A stretch of 64,000 nt of DNA, taken from positions 1,302,001 to 1,366,000 of the forward strand of contig NC_092797.1 in NCBI RefSeq assembly GCF_918797505.1, given 5' to 3'. The DNA is from Bemisia tabaci. Its lineage: Eukaryota > Arthropoda > Insecta > Hemiptera > Aleyrodidae. The notes under the pieces were generated by a model. The model saw only the letters and a program-made list of their open reading frames with translations, did not search any database and was not told the DNA's origin. The position numbers were made by a program, and so were the translations under genes. How positions within the stretch are numbered: position 1 is the stretch's first letter; each line of letters starts with the position of its first letter. Below are positions 1-11,234 of this stretch, one piece after another.

Positions 1-183
1 TAAATAGCAAGAGTACAGTATTCAGGTGACGTTTCTAAAAAAAATATCACAAGCACAAAAAACAGGAATTTTAATGCCTTTTAAAACATGTTAAATTGAG
101 GGATATAGACTATTTCAGTGTTGTGCAAATTGCGTAAAACGGCATTGGGAGATGAACAATAAAGAAAATGGAGATCAAAGTAA

Positions 184-535
184 CAGGGTTGCTATAATTT
201 CTACATCCTCAAATTCCCTGATTTTCCCTGACTTTTTCTAACCTTCAAAAAAATTTTCTGTCTTTGTATTTTTTTTATAATATGCTAAATTTTGCCAAAT
301 TTTCGACAAATTCCTTGGTTCGACAAAATTTCCTTGGTTAGAGGTCAAATTAGGAAAAAAGGCATTGAGGAGCTGATTAAAATATGACAAGTCTTAAAAG
401 TGACCAGAAAGGGTAAACGTGGGAGGATCAATGATATGTTTTAGTGATAAGTTGATGTATCAGAAATTTCCTGACTTTTCCCAGTTGCCACGAATTTCCT
501 CACTTTCCCAGTTTTTCAAACCGCCAGCAACCCTG
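184..535. mobile_element. MITE family J, copy 1 (hAT-like, CAGGGTTGC ends)
   Basis: Begins CAGGGTTGC and ends GCAACCCTG, an inverted pair. The interior holds repeated phrases of the type 'ttccctgac' and 'tttcccggt', also found in the copies at 34456-34744 and 63550-63808. Three copies with matching ends make this a family. I could not find a target duplication here. It lies just beyond the downstream exon of the gene at 591-1653. Confidence 0.6.
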
Positions 536-590
536 AGATACTGCATCCAACAGGACAATAAAAATTAGAATAAAATAAAGAAGGACTCAC

Positions 591-1653
591 CGGTATCAGG
601 TTCAACAGACTTGGAGAGACTCTCATCATATCGCTGGAATTGGCTATTTTAAATTTTCCATTGAGAATTGAGTTCTTAATGTTCTGAGGAAGAGTATCCA
701 GTAACTTCAACAAGGATGAGGGGATGTGTGCATCTAGGAAAATAGGACAATGTATGTTCGGGCAATTACTTATTTCACAATTTGAATGTTTCTAATAGGC
801 ATGCAAGATAAATGTATGCGGGCGAATTTCTGTAGCTGGATGGGGTTCACTATTTCAGTCTGATGGATAGGGTCGCAACTCTTGAGGAAAATGCAATGAG
901 GGTTGGCGATCAGTCAAAACTTGAACCACATTAAACTGCGAACAACAACATGCAACCACGGCTTTGTTCTCTGTTGTATTTTTATTTTGAAAATAGCTAA
1001 GCCTCCAGTTGAATATTACAAACCCACTGAACACAAAAAAGGAACGACAAATTTTTGAACATCACTTTTGAACTTTTTTGCTTCAATTTGAGTATCAAAC
1101 CGAAGAACATATCGACGAATGTATACTAGAAAGAACTATGTTTCACACAATTAACCTTTTAGCATAGATGAACCGCATTTAGCAGAAAGGAACCAAGCCA
1201 CATCAGCTTTTGCCAAAAACTGGGCAGATTAATTTTCTACAAGAGAACGTTTTTGCGGATTCCTCTGAAAATTTTAAGGAATATACTTCGTACAATGCAG
1301 AACATTCACTGAAATGTGCGCGAAAATTCGCACAGCCGTTTATGTGTAAAAAATTAAATTGCCTGATTAAATTTGGTAATAGCTGATGTGTCTTGGTTCC
1401 TTTCTGCTTAATGCGGTCCAAATACCAGCGGAAAGGCGTGAATGATCGAACTTTCAGTTCTTCCACATAATTCCAAGTCATAATGGAATTCCAAAATCAA
1501 TGGAAGGGGTGAAAAAACTGGTTGTGCACTTACCATTGCTATCACATTCGTACGTTGGGCGCTGTAAGAATATACACTCGGCTGCTCTCAAAAATGCGCA
1601 GTTGGGACCACAAGACGTAGGGATTTCGGCGAGATGAATCAGGGAAACTAGAG
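591..1653 (-). CDS. Partial gene: possible small secreted cysteine-containing protein, two internal exons
   Basis: Two minus-strand exons, 1653-1534 and 733-591, with acceptors ending TTGCAG and TTCCTAG and donors GTAAGT and GTGAGT. Their phases agree: the first exon ends with G and the second starts AT, giving GAT. The joined frame is open for 87 codons. It starts with a hydrophobic stretch (LVSLIHLAEIPTSC) that resembles the end of a signal peptide, followed by CGPNC, then two more cysteines within about 20 residues (AEC and YEC). A helical-looking second part follows (SSLLKLLDTLPQNIKNSIL, then a lysine-rich stretch). I do not recognise the family. The initiator exon should lie above 1653 and the last exon below 591 or outside the window; neither could be identified. 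The intron holds a family P MITE. Secretion is inferred; the splice phase match is seen. Confidence 0.5.
1172..1417. mobile_element. MITE family P, copy 1
   Basis: About 246 bp with inverted ends: left ccGCATTTAGCAGAAAGG, right CCTTTCTGCTTAATGCGG. The arms continue through AACCAAGCCACATCAGC and its inverse. It sits in the intron of the gene at 591-1653. A decayed relative lies at 21330-21550. No coding capacity. Confidence 0.65.
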
Positions 1654-2166
1654 CTGCAAGAAAACAAATGAGGAAAAGGTGTTTTTATTATGATATAATA
1701 ATCGAAAGAAGAATACGAGTAGAGAGATTCTACTCGTGGGGAGATACTTTTGACAACATAAAAAAGTCAAAAGATCAACAGAGAGTTTAAGGAAACATGG
1801 GTAGAGGAACTTTTTGTTGGTGGGAGTAGATGGGTAGGTATCTAATCAAAGGGGTCGCCGGGGCTTTAAAAGACACTCCTCTAGCTCCGAAGATGGGTTT
1901 GGGGCTTTTGCCAGCTTCAAAAGGGGTTCGGGGGGGGGGGGGAGTCTTGTTTCCCAGGGAAGTTTTGAAAATTGAATCATATTAAAATGCATTTTGAGCT
2001 GTTCTCGCGGAAAAATAGATGTCATGCACTTATTGAGCGAGCTCTCTCACGTTTCTCTATTGGGGCCGAGTGGATTTCTGGGGAGGCCAGACCCCCCTAG
2101 TCTCGCTCATGTTATTAGGAAAAATAGGATTTTATTTTTTCTTTGAATGTGTCGATCTGTCATTGC

Positions 2167-2417
2167 CAGCAGGCCGATTATGAAATTGATAGACAAAGAC
2201 GACAAAAGGGATAGGTATAGGGATCCTATTGGTGGAAGCGGCTGATTGTAATAAACAAAGGAGGGAAGTAATAGACTAACAAAAGGCAACCCACGAGAAA
2301 CCTGACAGTTAGTCAATCATTTTCTCCCTTAGTCTATGGGAACCACACATTTCAACCAATAGGATCGGTCCATACTCCCTAAGTCTTCTTTGTCTATCAA
2401 TTTCAATAATCAGCCCG
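2167..2417. mobile_element. MITE family 1, copy 1
   Basis: About 250 bp. It starts GATTATGAAATTGATAGACA and ends with the inverse TGTCTATCAATTTCAATAATC. It shares internal text (including 'cagcaacccacgagag' or its inverse) with copies at 8342-8592 and 16549-16710. Non-coding. Confidence 0.7.
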
Positions 2418-2452
2418 CACGGACTATAAGTGGTCCATCGGGTAAGAAAGAT

Positions 2453-2709
2453 CGAGGACGGTGAAACTACCAACCGCGTACCTATCTCGGATTGAGACGT
2501 TGCAGACTTCCTGTCATACTTAATTTTTTAAATGGGAAACAACTGTGTGTCCATTCTTGAAACCTCCGTGATTTTTCTTCTCTGTAGAAGAAACCTCTGT
2601 GAAAACTTCGAGGAATGATATTGATTTGTTCACCTTCAAAAGACAAAACGGATAAGAGATTTTTAAACATCGCAAGCGAGATACGTGGTCTGATGGTTTC
2701 ACCATCGAT
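2453..2709. mobile_element. MITE family G, copy 1
   Basis: About 257 bp inverted-repeat element: left end GACGGTGAAACTACCAA, right end ATGGTTTCACCATCGA, with CGTACCTATCTCGG and GCGAGATACGTGGT inside the ends. The closest copy is 27989-28243. More decayed relatives occur near 10190-10410 and 44873-45090. Confidence 0.65.
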
Positions 2710-2748
2710 ATGATGTTGTTGCACGAGCCAGAAATTGCAGTTCTTCAT

Positions 2749-3300
2749 TGTAAAATGCAGTCCGATTGAGGTTTCCTAACTTTTTTACGTTTCACACCTG
2801 CTAGATTGGAGCTGATTGTGAGACGCAAATCCTTCCGAGTTTCTCGGGTATTTTGCATTCCTTGGCGAGTGCTAGTATTTCCCGGTATTTTTCCAGGTCT
2901 GGACACGATGCTTTTTATTTTGCTCATTGCGACCAACAAAAATGAGTATGGATGATTAAATAATAATGCAGATAACTACGTTTCATTTTCATTTACGAGG
3001 AACGGAAAAGAGTGGGGCGTCCGCTCTGTGTGCCTCCTTGAAGCCGTAGATGCGGAGTTCAACACGGCGCCTGCATGCAACTATTCGTGTTCGACGGATG
3101 TCCGGGTTGCAGATGCGAATAGTTGAAGGCGCTTTTCGTGACTGCTACACACACATCCAAGTTGCACTGCTCCCGATCGACGGACGCGCGATGAATTTTG
3201 TACTTCCATGGCTCAAGTCGAAAAATGCGCATCTTCGATTGCTATGTTGCAAATCTCAGTTCATACTTTGTTCATTCGAGGAAAAACTAACAAGCAGTTC
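2749..3300. repeat. Interspersed repeat family H, copy 1
   Basis: About 550 bp that aligns by eye with 6972-7745, starting 'aaaatgcagtcc' and running through 'ttcatttacgagg', 'gttcaacacggcgcctg' and 'gttgcactgctcccgatcga'. The second copy carries an extra inserted element, so copy 1 is the empty-site reference. Open frames here show no recognisable domain. A C run follows at about 3331-3345. Confidence 0.6.
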
Positions 3301-3637
3301 CTCTCGAGAGAGGTTGATGCAAAAACGGCTCCCCCCCCCCCCCCTCTTGAATTTCTTCAAACTTTGTCTAACGATTACCCACACTTGAGCGTTTTTCCCC
3401 CCAAATTTTCAGACCTCCAAAAAATTTTGTCAATTTTGGGTTGGAAGTCAAAACCTGTGAACCTTGATATCTCTCGAACGAAGAAAGATATCATGGTCCG
3501 GTTTGGACGAAAAATCGTCTAAAATTGCATACTTTAGTTTTTAATCCATACGTTCGGCTGGTTATGGGAGAGAGACAGTAGAAGATACTGGGGAGCTGTG
3601 CCCCCTGGCCGCTACGCGGTCTCCGAAGACTTGAAAC

Positions 3638-3885
3638 TGGACGTATTTATGCTAAAAGGAACTAGGGACGCGTGAGAAAGCTGGAGTGGGCTCGAGCAAG
3701 CTGCAAAAGAAAGAATGTAAAAGTGGCCGTGATTTCTTTTGGCGAAATGGAAGTAAGTATTTCTGCTAAACGGAACTATGTGCATGAGCATGAGTCCTGG
3801 CATGAGCCCTGAGACCCATAACAATACATGCACAACAGGGCTCACGTCACAATGCACATAGTTCCGTTTGGCAGCCATACGTCCA
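3638..3885. mobile_element. MITE family Q, copy 1
   Basis: Outer ends TGGACGTATTTATGC and GGCAGCCATACGTCCA are inverted. Inner arms ACGGAACTATGTGCAT and ATGCACATAGTTCCGT pair around a short loop containing 'gagccctgagaccca'. The same family occurs at 6732-6954 and 51541-51662. Immediately upstream (3598-3630) is a short GC-rich stretch 'ccccctggccgctacgcgg' like those near 57805 and 61888. Confidence 0.65.
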
Positions 3886-4171
3886 AATGGAAAAGTGGGA
3901 TTTGACATTGAATCAAAAGGAAGCAAGCATCAAGAGACGTGGCACTAAGGAGCCGTGGACATGTGACGCGAGCGTTGTGGACAGGGCTCATAACTCGGGG
4001 GTAAAGACTCGGATATTCGTCTCCGTCGTCGCCGCTGACGTCACTGGCGCTTTAAAATCCCCATGCATTCTTACGGCCCTCAACTAAGGAGCACACTCCT
4101 TTTTGCCCGCCCTTCTTTGATTCCTCTCAGCATAAATAGACGCACTTGAAATGCAGAGTAGCTGAGACTAA

Positions 4172-4335
4172 TGGATCTCTCAGTTGGAAAACGACCCAAC
4201 TGGGGAATTTCACGATATTCATTTCTTTGCGTAGGAGGACTCTTTTTGCGGCTGTTAAGATGTTTCTATCGTCTCGTGAAGATGTAATTTTTCCGAGATG
4301 ACGATGGGTCGTTTGCGAAGCGAGAGATTAATTTG
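4172..4335. mobile_element. MITE family M, copy 1
   Basis: Left arm AATGGATCTCTCAGTTGG then AAAACGACCCAA; right arm TGGGTCGTTT then GCGAGAGATTAAT, an inverted pair about 164 bp end to end. A related element at 14868-15012 has the same ends (aatctctc, gaaaacgacc). Non-coding. Confidence 0.5.
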
Positions 4336-4758
4336 GGATACGTACTTGAAGCGTGTAAGAGGCAAAAGATCCATTTCCGAAGCGGGAGTAACATGGTGAA
4401 CGGAGGAGATGGCACACAACTGGGAGGCAAAGTGCGTGCGGCCACACTTGCGACTGCCCGATCCGATCCACGCGCGGCCGGCGCGGATACCTGATAAGCG
4501 GTAGATGGACTCGCTACTCCTTTGACACAACATCATCGCCCCAGACCTGTGATAACGATCCTCCAGTTTATCTTTTCGGATCCGTGAATCAAGTTCAATG
4601 GCTTCGACACCTTCCGCAGGTCTACAGGGTGCTCTCGTCTCGGAGTGGGTCCTTCCGGGAAGAGAAGATCATAGCTACGGGGCCGTCCACTAATCAAGAA
4701 TCCCAATTCAAAACCGTGGGAAAAAAAAGTTGGCGTCGGAGACACGAGACGGATAGGT

Positions 4759-5017
4759 CAATTGAGGGGCTTGGAGGACAAGGCGCATGGGTGCAGTTTT
4801 CGACAAAATTGAGATGTTCATCAACTCTCGGCTGAAACTAATTTGAAAGTATTTTCTGGGAAAAATTCACGACTAAAATCCAACTTGAAAGCGTTAACAA
4901 GGAAGTTTAAACTTCCTCTCCGCCATTAGGCTCCATGTAATTTTGAAACTTTAAAGACGCATTTCTCGAAATAGCAAAACTGCGCTTATGCACCTTGTCC
5001 TCCAAACCCCTGAATTG
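4759..5017. mobile_element. MITE family A, copy 1 (complete)
   Basis: 259 bp with about 35 bp inverted ends: left CAATTGAGGGGCTTGGAGG, then ACAAGGCGCATGGGTGCAG; right CTGCGCTTATGCACCTTGT, then CCTCCAAACCCCTGAATTG. It is the undisturbed reference for three further copies that carry insertions or expansions (5105-6709, 46399-47226, 60567-60931). Non-coding. Confidence 0.75.
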
Positions 5018-5335
5018 GACTACATTTTGCAATTCGGAGCTACCATTTCGAGCTCATCCATAAAATTACTTACCTGCATAGGAACCCTTACGGCATAGGT
5101 ACATGAGGGGCTTAGAGGACAAGGCTCATAAGTGCAGTTATTACTATTTCGAGCGATACGTGTTTGAAGTTTCGAAATTACATGAATCCTTATGGCGGAA
5201 AGAAAGTTCAAACTGACTTTTTGATGTTTACAAATTGGAATTTGGGAGCGAATTTTTCACAGAGTATATATTTCAACACTAGTTTCAGTTGAAATCATTA
5301 ATATCTCGATCTTTTTCAAAAACTTAACTATGCGC

Positions 5336-6681
5336 CAGGGCCGCATTTGCCTACATGCCGCCCATGGGCCGCGTGTATCTTTCCGCGCCCCCTTCTCATT
5401 TGCTTGAAACATCATTAGGTCGTATTCGACAGAGGTTCGATGTATCGTTGGGTTTAAAGCAATAGAACATAACCTCAAACAAAAATTTTAGGATTAAATT
5501 TGGAAAAGCTGAAAATGAGAAAATTCTTAACAATTTCACTTTTCATTGCCATTTGGTACTCGAGAGAATAACAATTCGATCTCATAAGACCCGTTACCTC
5601 AGATTTCTAAATAGACTTTTGAGGCTGTGGTTACATTGAACCAATCGATATCAAAATCAGCCTGATTGTTGAAATTTTTTGTTTGTCGGGGCGACATAGA
5701 TGACATAGGTTAAAAGGAGGAGCGTGATTGGTCGGCTATGTCTTATCGCTGCTTTGTCGTGCCTTTGTCGGGTGGAATGATCGACATACTGTCGGAATGA
5801 TCGACATACTCTCGGAATGATCGACATACTGTCGGAAACTTAAGAGGTGCCGTTAGCTTGTCGAGAGGTCAACCCGACATAGGCACGACAAAGCAGCGAT
5901 AAGACATAGCCGACCAATCACGCTCCGCCCTTTAACCTACGTCATCTATGTCGTCCCGACAAACAAACAATTTCAACAATCAGCAGGCTCACTGTGTGAT
6001 CTGTCGAATACGATCTATAAAAACCATCAGGTGAACGTGCCGATGGGGGAGGGGTGTATAAGATGCGTTTACTTGTGTTGGGCACATTTTTTGTAAAAGC
6101 CCTGTCAACACTAACAAAAGTTCAGTTCCGTAAACCCATCCCTGTTTGGACAGGGCCTTCCATTTATAAAAAAGAACGAAAAAATTATGAAAGAACAAAC
6201 ATAAATGTGGTTAAAAATTTTAACTTCCACCGCACCGCCGCGCCGACCGCACTGTGTTGGCGCAATGCGTGAGGTATTCATGCAGTCTTGTAGGCGCCAT
6301 GCGTTTCATGCCGACCGCTGCTGACCAATAGTGACCACACTGTTTGGCGCAATGCGTGAAGTATTCATGTAGTCTTGTAGGCGCTATGTGTTTCATGCCG
6401 ACCGTCGCGACTCTCCGTTCCAGGTCAAATTGCGTGTTTGGTTTCTCTCTTAACTCGACTAATTAAAGGTGTTGTCTCTTGTATCACCGAAATACGACAA
6501 AATTAGAAATTACTATACTTTTACTCTCAGGAAATGAGAGATTTTGTCGCCTTTTCTCATTTGTAATTTATTTTCTGAATCCGATTGTTTCCTCTCATTT
6601 TTTGATACCTACATTAAAAAGATTGCAAAATTTGCCGCCATGGGCCGCGGCCCATGTGGCCATCCCCTTAATCCGGCCCTG
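5336..6681. mobile_element. Non-autonomous hAT element, copy 1 (with internal insertion)
   Basis: Ends CAGGGCCGCATTTGCC and AATCCGGCCCTG are inverted. Flanking octamers CTATGCGC and CTAGGCGC match at 7 of 8 positions, the size expected for hAT transposition. It aligns along its length with the 1028 bp copy at 55099-56126 and is longer because it carries a hairpin MITE at about 5657-5988. No transposase frame is visible, so movement must have used an enzyme encoded elsewhere (inference). Confidence 0.8.
5657..5988. mobile_element. Hairpin MITE with 20 bp tandem repeats, inside the hAT
   Basis: About 330 bp that is nearly one hairpin. The left arm runs from CCTGATTGTTGAAATT through GACATAGATGACATAGG and GGTCGGCTATGTCTTATCG; the right arm is the inverse, ending AATTTCAACAATCAGCAGG. 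The loop holds three 20 bp units of GTCGGAATGATCGACATACT (about 5771-5830). It is absent from the paralogous hAT at 55.4 kb, where the text runs straight through. The terminal GATTGTTGAAATT resembles MITE family 1. Confidence 0.75.
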
Positions 6682-6731
6682 CTAGGCGCCTTGTCTTCCA
6701 AGCCCCTCACAGCTGTTATTAGCACGAGTTA

Positions 6732-6954
6732 GTGGACGTATTTCTGTTCGACGGAAGTAAGCGCCAATTTGAGTTCCTTTTGAGGATTTTAGAATCCCGG
6801 ATAGCGCGTTCTGTCACACGGAACTAAGCACCATGGAAAAGCATTAAGAGTATAGGACGGAACGAGCATCGCGTTCCGCAACACCCGCCAATCCAAGCCC
6901 CCCTCTCCCTTCATCTCCCTATGGCGCTTAGTTCCGTTTGATAGAAATACGTCC
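6732..6954. mobile_element. MITE family Q, copy 2
   Basis: Starts TGGACGTATTTCTGTTCGAC and ends with the inverse, GATAGAAATACGTCCA. Inner arms contain GCGCCAATTTGAG and GGCGCTTAGTTCCG. About 223 bp, directly downstream of MITE A copy 2. Confidence 0.6.
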
Positions 6955-6971
6955 AGTTATTGTAGTAATAA

Positions 6972-7745
6972 TTGCAAAATGCAGTCCAATTTGAGTCTTC
7001 TAACTTTTTACGTCCAACAGTATGCCAGCATGTCTAGGGCTAGGGCTTGATATTTTTCATTCCCTGATAAATACCGATATTTCCCGGCTTTCCCAAGCTT
7101 AGATACCATGCATTTTATTTTGCTCATATTAAGAAAAAAATGAACATTATTACCTAATTAAATAGTAGTGTAGAAAATTACCATGGTGTCTACTAAAACA
7201 GGCTGGCCAAAAATCAGTACTTTTACAGTACTTTTTCAGTACATTCTCAAGAAATTCAGTACCTACTCGACAGAAAAATTCAGTACTTTTTCAGTACCTT
7301 CAACAGACGAAATTTCAAAAATTTGAATTTCCCGCTCAAATAGCGACAAAAATGAAAAAATTCCGGACTTTCTTGCGAAATTTCCGCACTTTTTCAGTAC
7401 TTCCGGACCGCCCTTGAAAAATCAGTACTTATTCCGGACTTGTAGACACCCTAATTAAGTTTCATTTTCATAAACGAGGGACGGAAACAGAGATGAGCAA
7501 CCGCGCAGATAACTATCTCGAAGCCGCGCGCAGATGCGACGTTCAACACGGCGCCTGAATACGACTATTCGTGTTCGACGGATGTCCGGGTTGCAGATCC
7601 GAATAATTGAAGGCGCTTTTCGTGACTACTTCACCTGCATCCAAGTTGCACTGCTCCCGATCGATGGACGCCCGACAAATCTGGCACTGCATAAAAATGC
7701 GTCTCCGATTGCCATGTTGCACATCTCTGTTCCTACTTTGTTTAT
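6972..7745. repeat. Repeat family H, copy 2, split by an AGGGTGTC element
   Basis: Aligns with 2749-3300 up to about 7181 and again from about 7455. The intervening 7182-7454 segment begins TGGTGTCTACT and ends GTAGACACCCTA, an inverted pair, and contains several 'cagtacttttt' phrases. A relative with CAGGGTGTCCAC ends occupies about 44183-44853. Confidence 0.6.
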
Positions 7746-8341
7746 TCCTTCAGTGTTCGGTAGCTATCAGATTCCCAAATGACAATGTACTCCATGATTT
7801 TGCCATTATCCTACGATACGAAAATAGCAATATCATGGCAAAAACTGCAGCTTCTTATCAATCGCTCATCAAAAATAATGGCTCAATAATGTTGAAATTT
7901 TGAAACGATGACAGGGATTCTAAGAGACTAGTGTAGTTTGCTGAAAATTTTCCTCTTTTCAAGTTCTATCGCAAACTCAGTTCGGGGTGTAGTTGTCATT
8001 ACAAAATTCTAAGTTTAGCTCCTCCCCCTTAAAAAAAAGTATTTCTGCATTGGACGGCAGTCACGACTAGATTTTTCTACGAAGATAAGAGAAGGAAAAA
8101 AATTAAGGCAGTAGCCAAGTTACTAAGACATAGATCGGTATTGCAGAAATAAAATCCCCAGGTGGTTGTGAGAGAAGGGGGGAAGGGAGGAAGGGGGAAG
8201 AGGGGGAATTTAAAACTACTTGGGGCATCCAAAAACAGAGTGAGTCCTTGAACCTAATACTTTTTAAGAGGATTTCAAAAATTACAAGTCAAGCTTCGAG
8301 ATAGAAAGAAAATCTTTTAGTCAGCAGGCATGGCCAGGATG

Positions 8342-8592
8342 CTGATTATTGAAATTGATAGATAAAGCAATAGACGAAGGAGACAAACAGAAAATGGAGC
8401 GAACCTATAGGTGGAAGTGGGTGGTTGACATGGGCAAAAGATGTAAGTAATGGACTAATTAACAGCAACCCACGAGAGACCCTATAACTGGTCCATAATT
8501 TTCTCCCTTAGTCTATAATAACGACCTGCCTAAGACAATAGGATTGCTCCAATAAGTCCAATATTCCTTTGTCTATCAATTTCAATAATCAA
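8342..8592. mobile_element. MITE family 1, copy 2
   Basis: Starts CTGATTATTGAAATTGATAG and ends CTATCAATTTCAATAATCA, giving about 25 bp perfect inverted ends. The interior aligns with the copy at 2167-2417. Non-coding. Confidence 0.75.
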
Positions 8593-9940
8593 CACATAGA
8601 ACATGTACTTTACCTCTATATTATCAAAACTTTCCTTATAGAAATAATTCTTTTTTTCCTGATTTTGAGGTATTGAACTTGCATCTTGTATTGGCCCTTA
8701 AAGAGCATATTTTTGTTAAAAAAATGTTAGTCTACGAGGGGAAGCTAATGTTTACCAGCCGGGTAGCTTTCCTTCAACTTATTCGCAAAACATATCCGAA
8801 GGTTTGGTAACTCTTTAAGATCAAGAAGTGTAATTTTGAAGACAGATAGACTGTCAGAAAGCTAAAAACATCTGCTTAGAGGATCTTTTTCCTTTTTGCC
8901 AAAATATCTTTCTTCCTAAGGTTATGAGTTTTAAGGCCTTATTTTGCAGGCATGCCTTCTATTTTAGTTTATTTATTTTTCAAATTACTTTCCAGAATCA
9001 GATAGCCCAAAAAATTAACAAAAAAGAGATTTGAGTGTGACTCAAATTTTCAATTTATTGCATACATATTAGCAGAAATATGAATCAATACAATGATTTT
9101 TAGTATGTTAATAGTAAAATGCCATGAGTTAAAGGTGATTAGGGGACTACTACCAAAATATTCAAAATGCATGCAGTAAATGCAGGCATTTGTGAGTAGA
9201 ATTTACATCACTAGATATTGCATTCAAAGATCTACTAATGTTTAACATTCTGCTTATTAATTTGTATCCCTTACAGGAACTCAGGTCAAATGGGAATATG
9301 TTCCCCAGTACAGAAAATCTCACCCACATACTTTTCTATTGGACGTTACTCCATAAATGAAATGGAGGATATTCTAATAATTGTGCTGACTATTGAGATC
9401 ACAATAAGACCAATTCTTTGACCGATTTAAAACTATCTCCTCAAAGGTAGCTTAAACCCTACCTATAGTAATACTATTACGGTTTTTTGACTTCTTGATA
9501 AAATCAAAATAGTAAGTTTTTAATTGATTTTATTACAAAAAGGAAGGCATAATTCTTTACTAAATTTTAGTGCATGTACAATTTGCTGCGCAAAATTGGC
9601 CAAGCAGTAGATATTTGTGTTAAATATTTTCTGCCAACTTTCAAAATGGTACATTAAAAAAGAAAAACCCTCTTCTTAGATCATAAGTGAGAATCTGACT
9701 CCAGACAAGGGAGATGACAGTAAGCATTTTAGTGATAACATCATTTCAGTAAATCAGGTATTCATGATCAGTATTTTCATATTATGTTTATCATCACTAG
9801 CTCTATCCTTCCTCATGGAATACGTCAATGACCGGACTAACTGCTCTCAGGTTTCTTCCTTTCCTTGTGTTGTAAAGCATTTTTGTCCCTCTTTACGGTT
9901 TAGGTGGTTCATCATTTGCTCTTAAATTGACAAAAAAAAC

Positions 9941-10187
9941 TGCAAATGAGGACTTATATGTAACAATAGCGGATGTGAAAAATTACCTTTTCGAAACACA
10001 TTCAAAAAACTGTTTTGGCATCGAGAAAATTTTGAGAAAATACTTGAGATGTGATCCTCGAGATCTGTACATTATGCCAGAGCCAAACATATTACGTTTT
10101 TGTGTGAACAAAACAGTTTTTTAAGCGTGTTTTGAAAAGGTAATTTTTCACATCCGCCATTGTTACAGATAAGGCCTCAAATATGCA
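9941..10187. mobile_element. MITE with about 50 bp inverted ends
   Basis: 247 bp. The left arm runs from TGCAAATGAGGACTTATATG through TAACAATAGCGGATGTG to AAAAATTACCTTTTC; the right arm is the inverse, ending GGCCTCAAATATGCA. The 65-codon open frame at 9927-10124 is only this element read through and shows no domain. A decayed inverted family G copy follows directly (about 10190-10410). Confidence 0.65.
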
Positions 10188-11234
10188 TATCTCGATTGCA
10201 GTGTTTCAAAATCTCCGCTCCCACTTTGATTTTTTAAAAGGAGACCAAACCAACACCATGGCTTGAAATTTTCCTCTTTCTCTTCCTCAAGAATCTTCTT
10301 CACATGGGGAGGAGAAACCATTGAAATTTTCCAAAAATTATGTTAAGTGGTTTTCCATGTAGGAAATAAAGTATGACAGGAAGTCTGTGACGCCGCAAGC
10401 CAAGATACATATTTCTGCAGTTTCAACATTGACATGTGGTTCCTGCCATTGCCAATTGGATGCCTTTTTATGCAGCCCTTTCCTTTATCTCATTCTGCAC
10501 TCCCTACTTTCTTCTAAGGTTTACCTGTATCATTCCTAAATTCATGCTGAGTAATTTATCCTTCCAACCATCCAATCCTTCCTCTGATAAACACTAGGCA
10601 CTTGTCAAAAATGTAATGATCAGCTCTTTCTTCTTAGCCTTGCAGTTTATGCATACCAGTATTCGTTTTTTGCAAGCTCCTCTATGATGCTTCCCCAAAA
10701 CCAAGCGCAAAATCCTCCACATTATTGAAATCCCCTCCCTTTAACCTTATCAAGTTCCTTTCATACAACTCATTCTAAATTCTCTTTATTTTAAATTTGC
10801 ACACCACAATTTAAATATTTGCTCCAGTTTTTCTGCACCATCCTTCAAAATCGCGACATGCATTTTTGGGAGGTTCAGACCTTACCCAAATCAATCCTCA
10901 TCCCTTACTTCAGGGTGAATACGCTGCCAAATGGGTGCTCCTTCCAAATGCAAAGAGCCAAACGGTATTTTTAGAGTGTACTTGCTTGGCTGAGAACTAA
11001 ATAACTAGAGAGAGTGTAAAAACCTACTTTTTGACACTATCAAGTGTATGAATAAAAATCTTAACAAGAAATCATTTAACGTAAATTAAACATGCATAAT
11101 CTAATGACCGAATGCAAATTTTTAAAAAAAGTTAAAAAAAATGACTTACATAATGATAGTAGTTTGTACAGGCACATTGATTCTTAGTTAATAATTGACT
11201 TGAAGCAAACTTAAACTAGCAGCTCACAAACTCT

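Larger units (their letters stand above)
5105..6709. mobile_element. MITE family A, copy 2, split by a hAT element
   Basis: The left part (5105-5335) starts GAGGGGCTTAGAGGACAAGG and ends AACTATGCGC. The right part (6682-6709) resumes CTAGGCGCCTTGTCTTCCAA then GCCCCTCAC. Removing the hAT at 5336-6681 restores the family's right end, so the hAT jumped into a pre-existing MITE. Confidence 0.7.

Noticed and set aside
4605..4625. Small-subunit rRNA end (ccttccgcaggt)
   Set aside because: Only about 12 bases match; flanking sequence is not rRNA-like.
5105..6709. CRISPR-like regular repeats (20 bp units near 5771-5830)
   Set aside because: The units are directly adjacent with no spacers and sit in a hairpin MITE loop.
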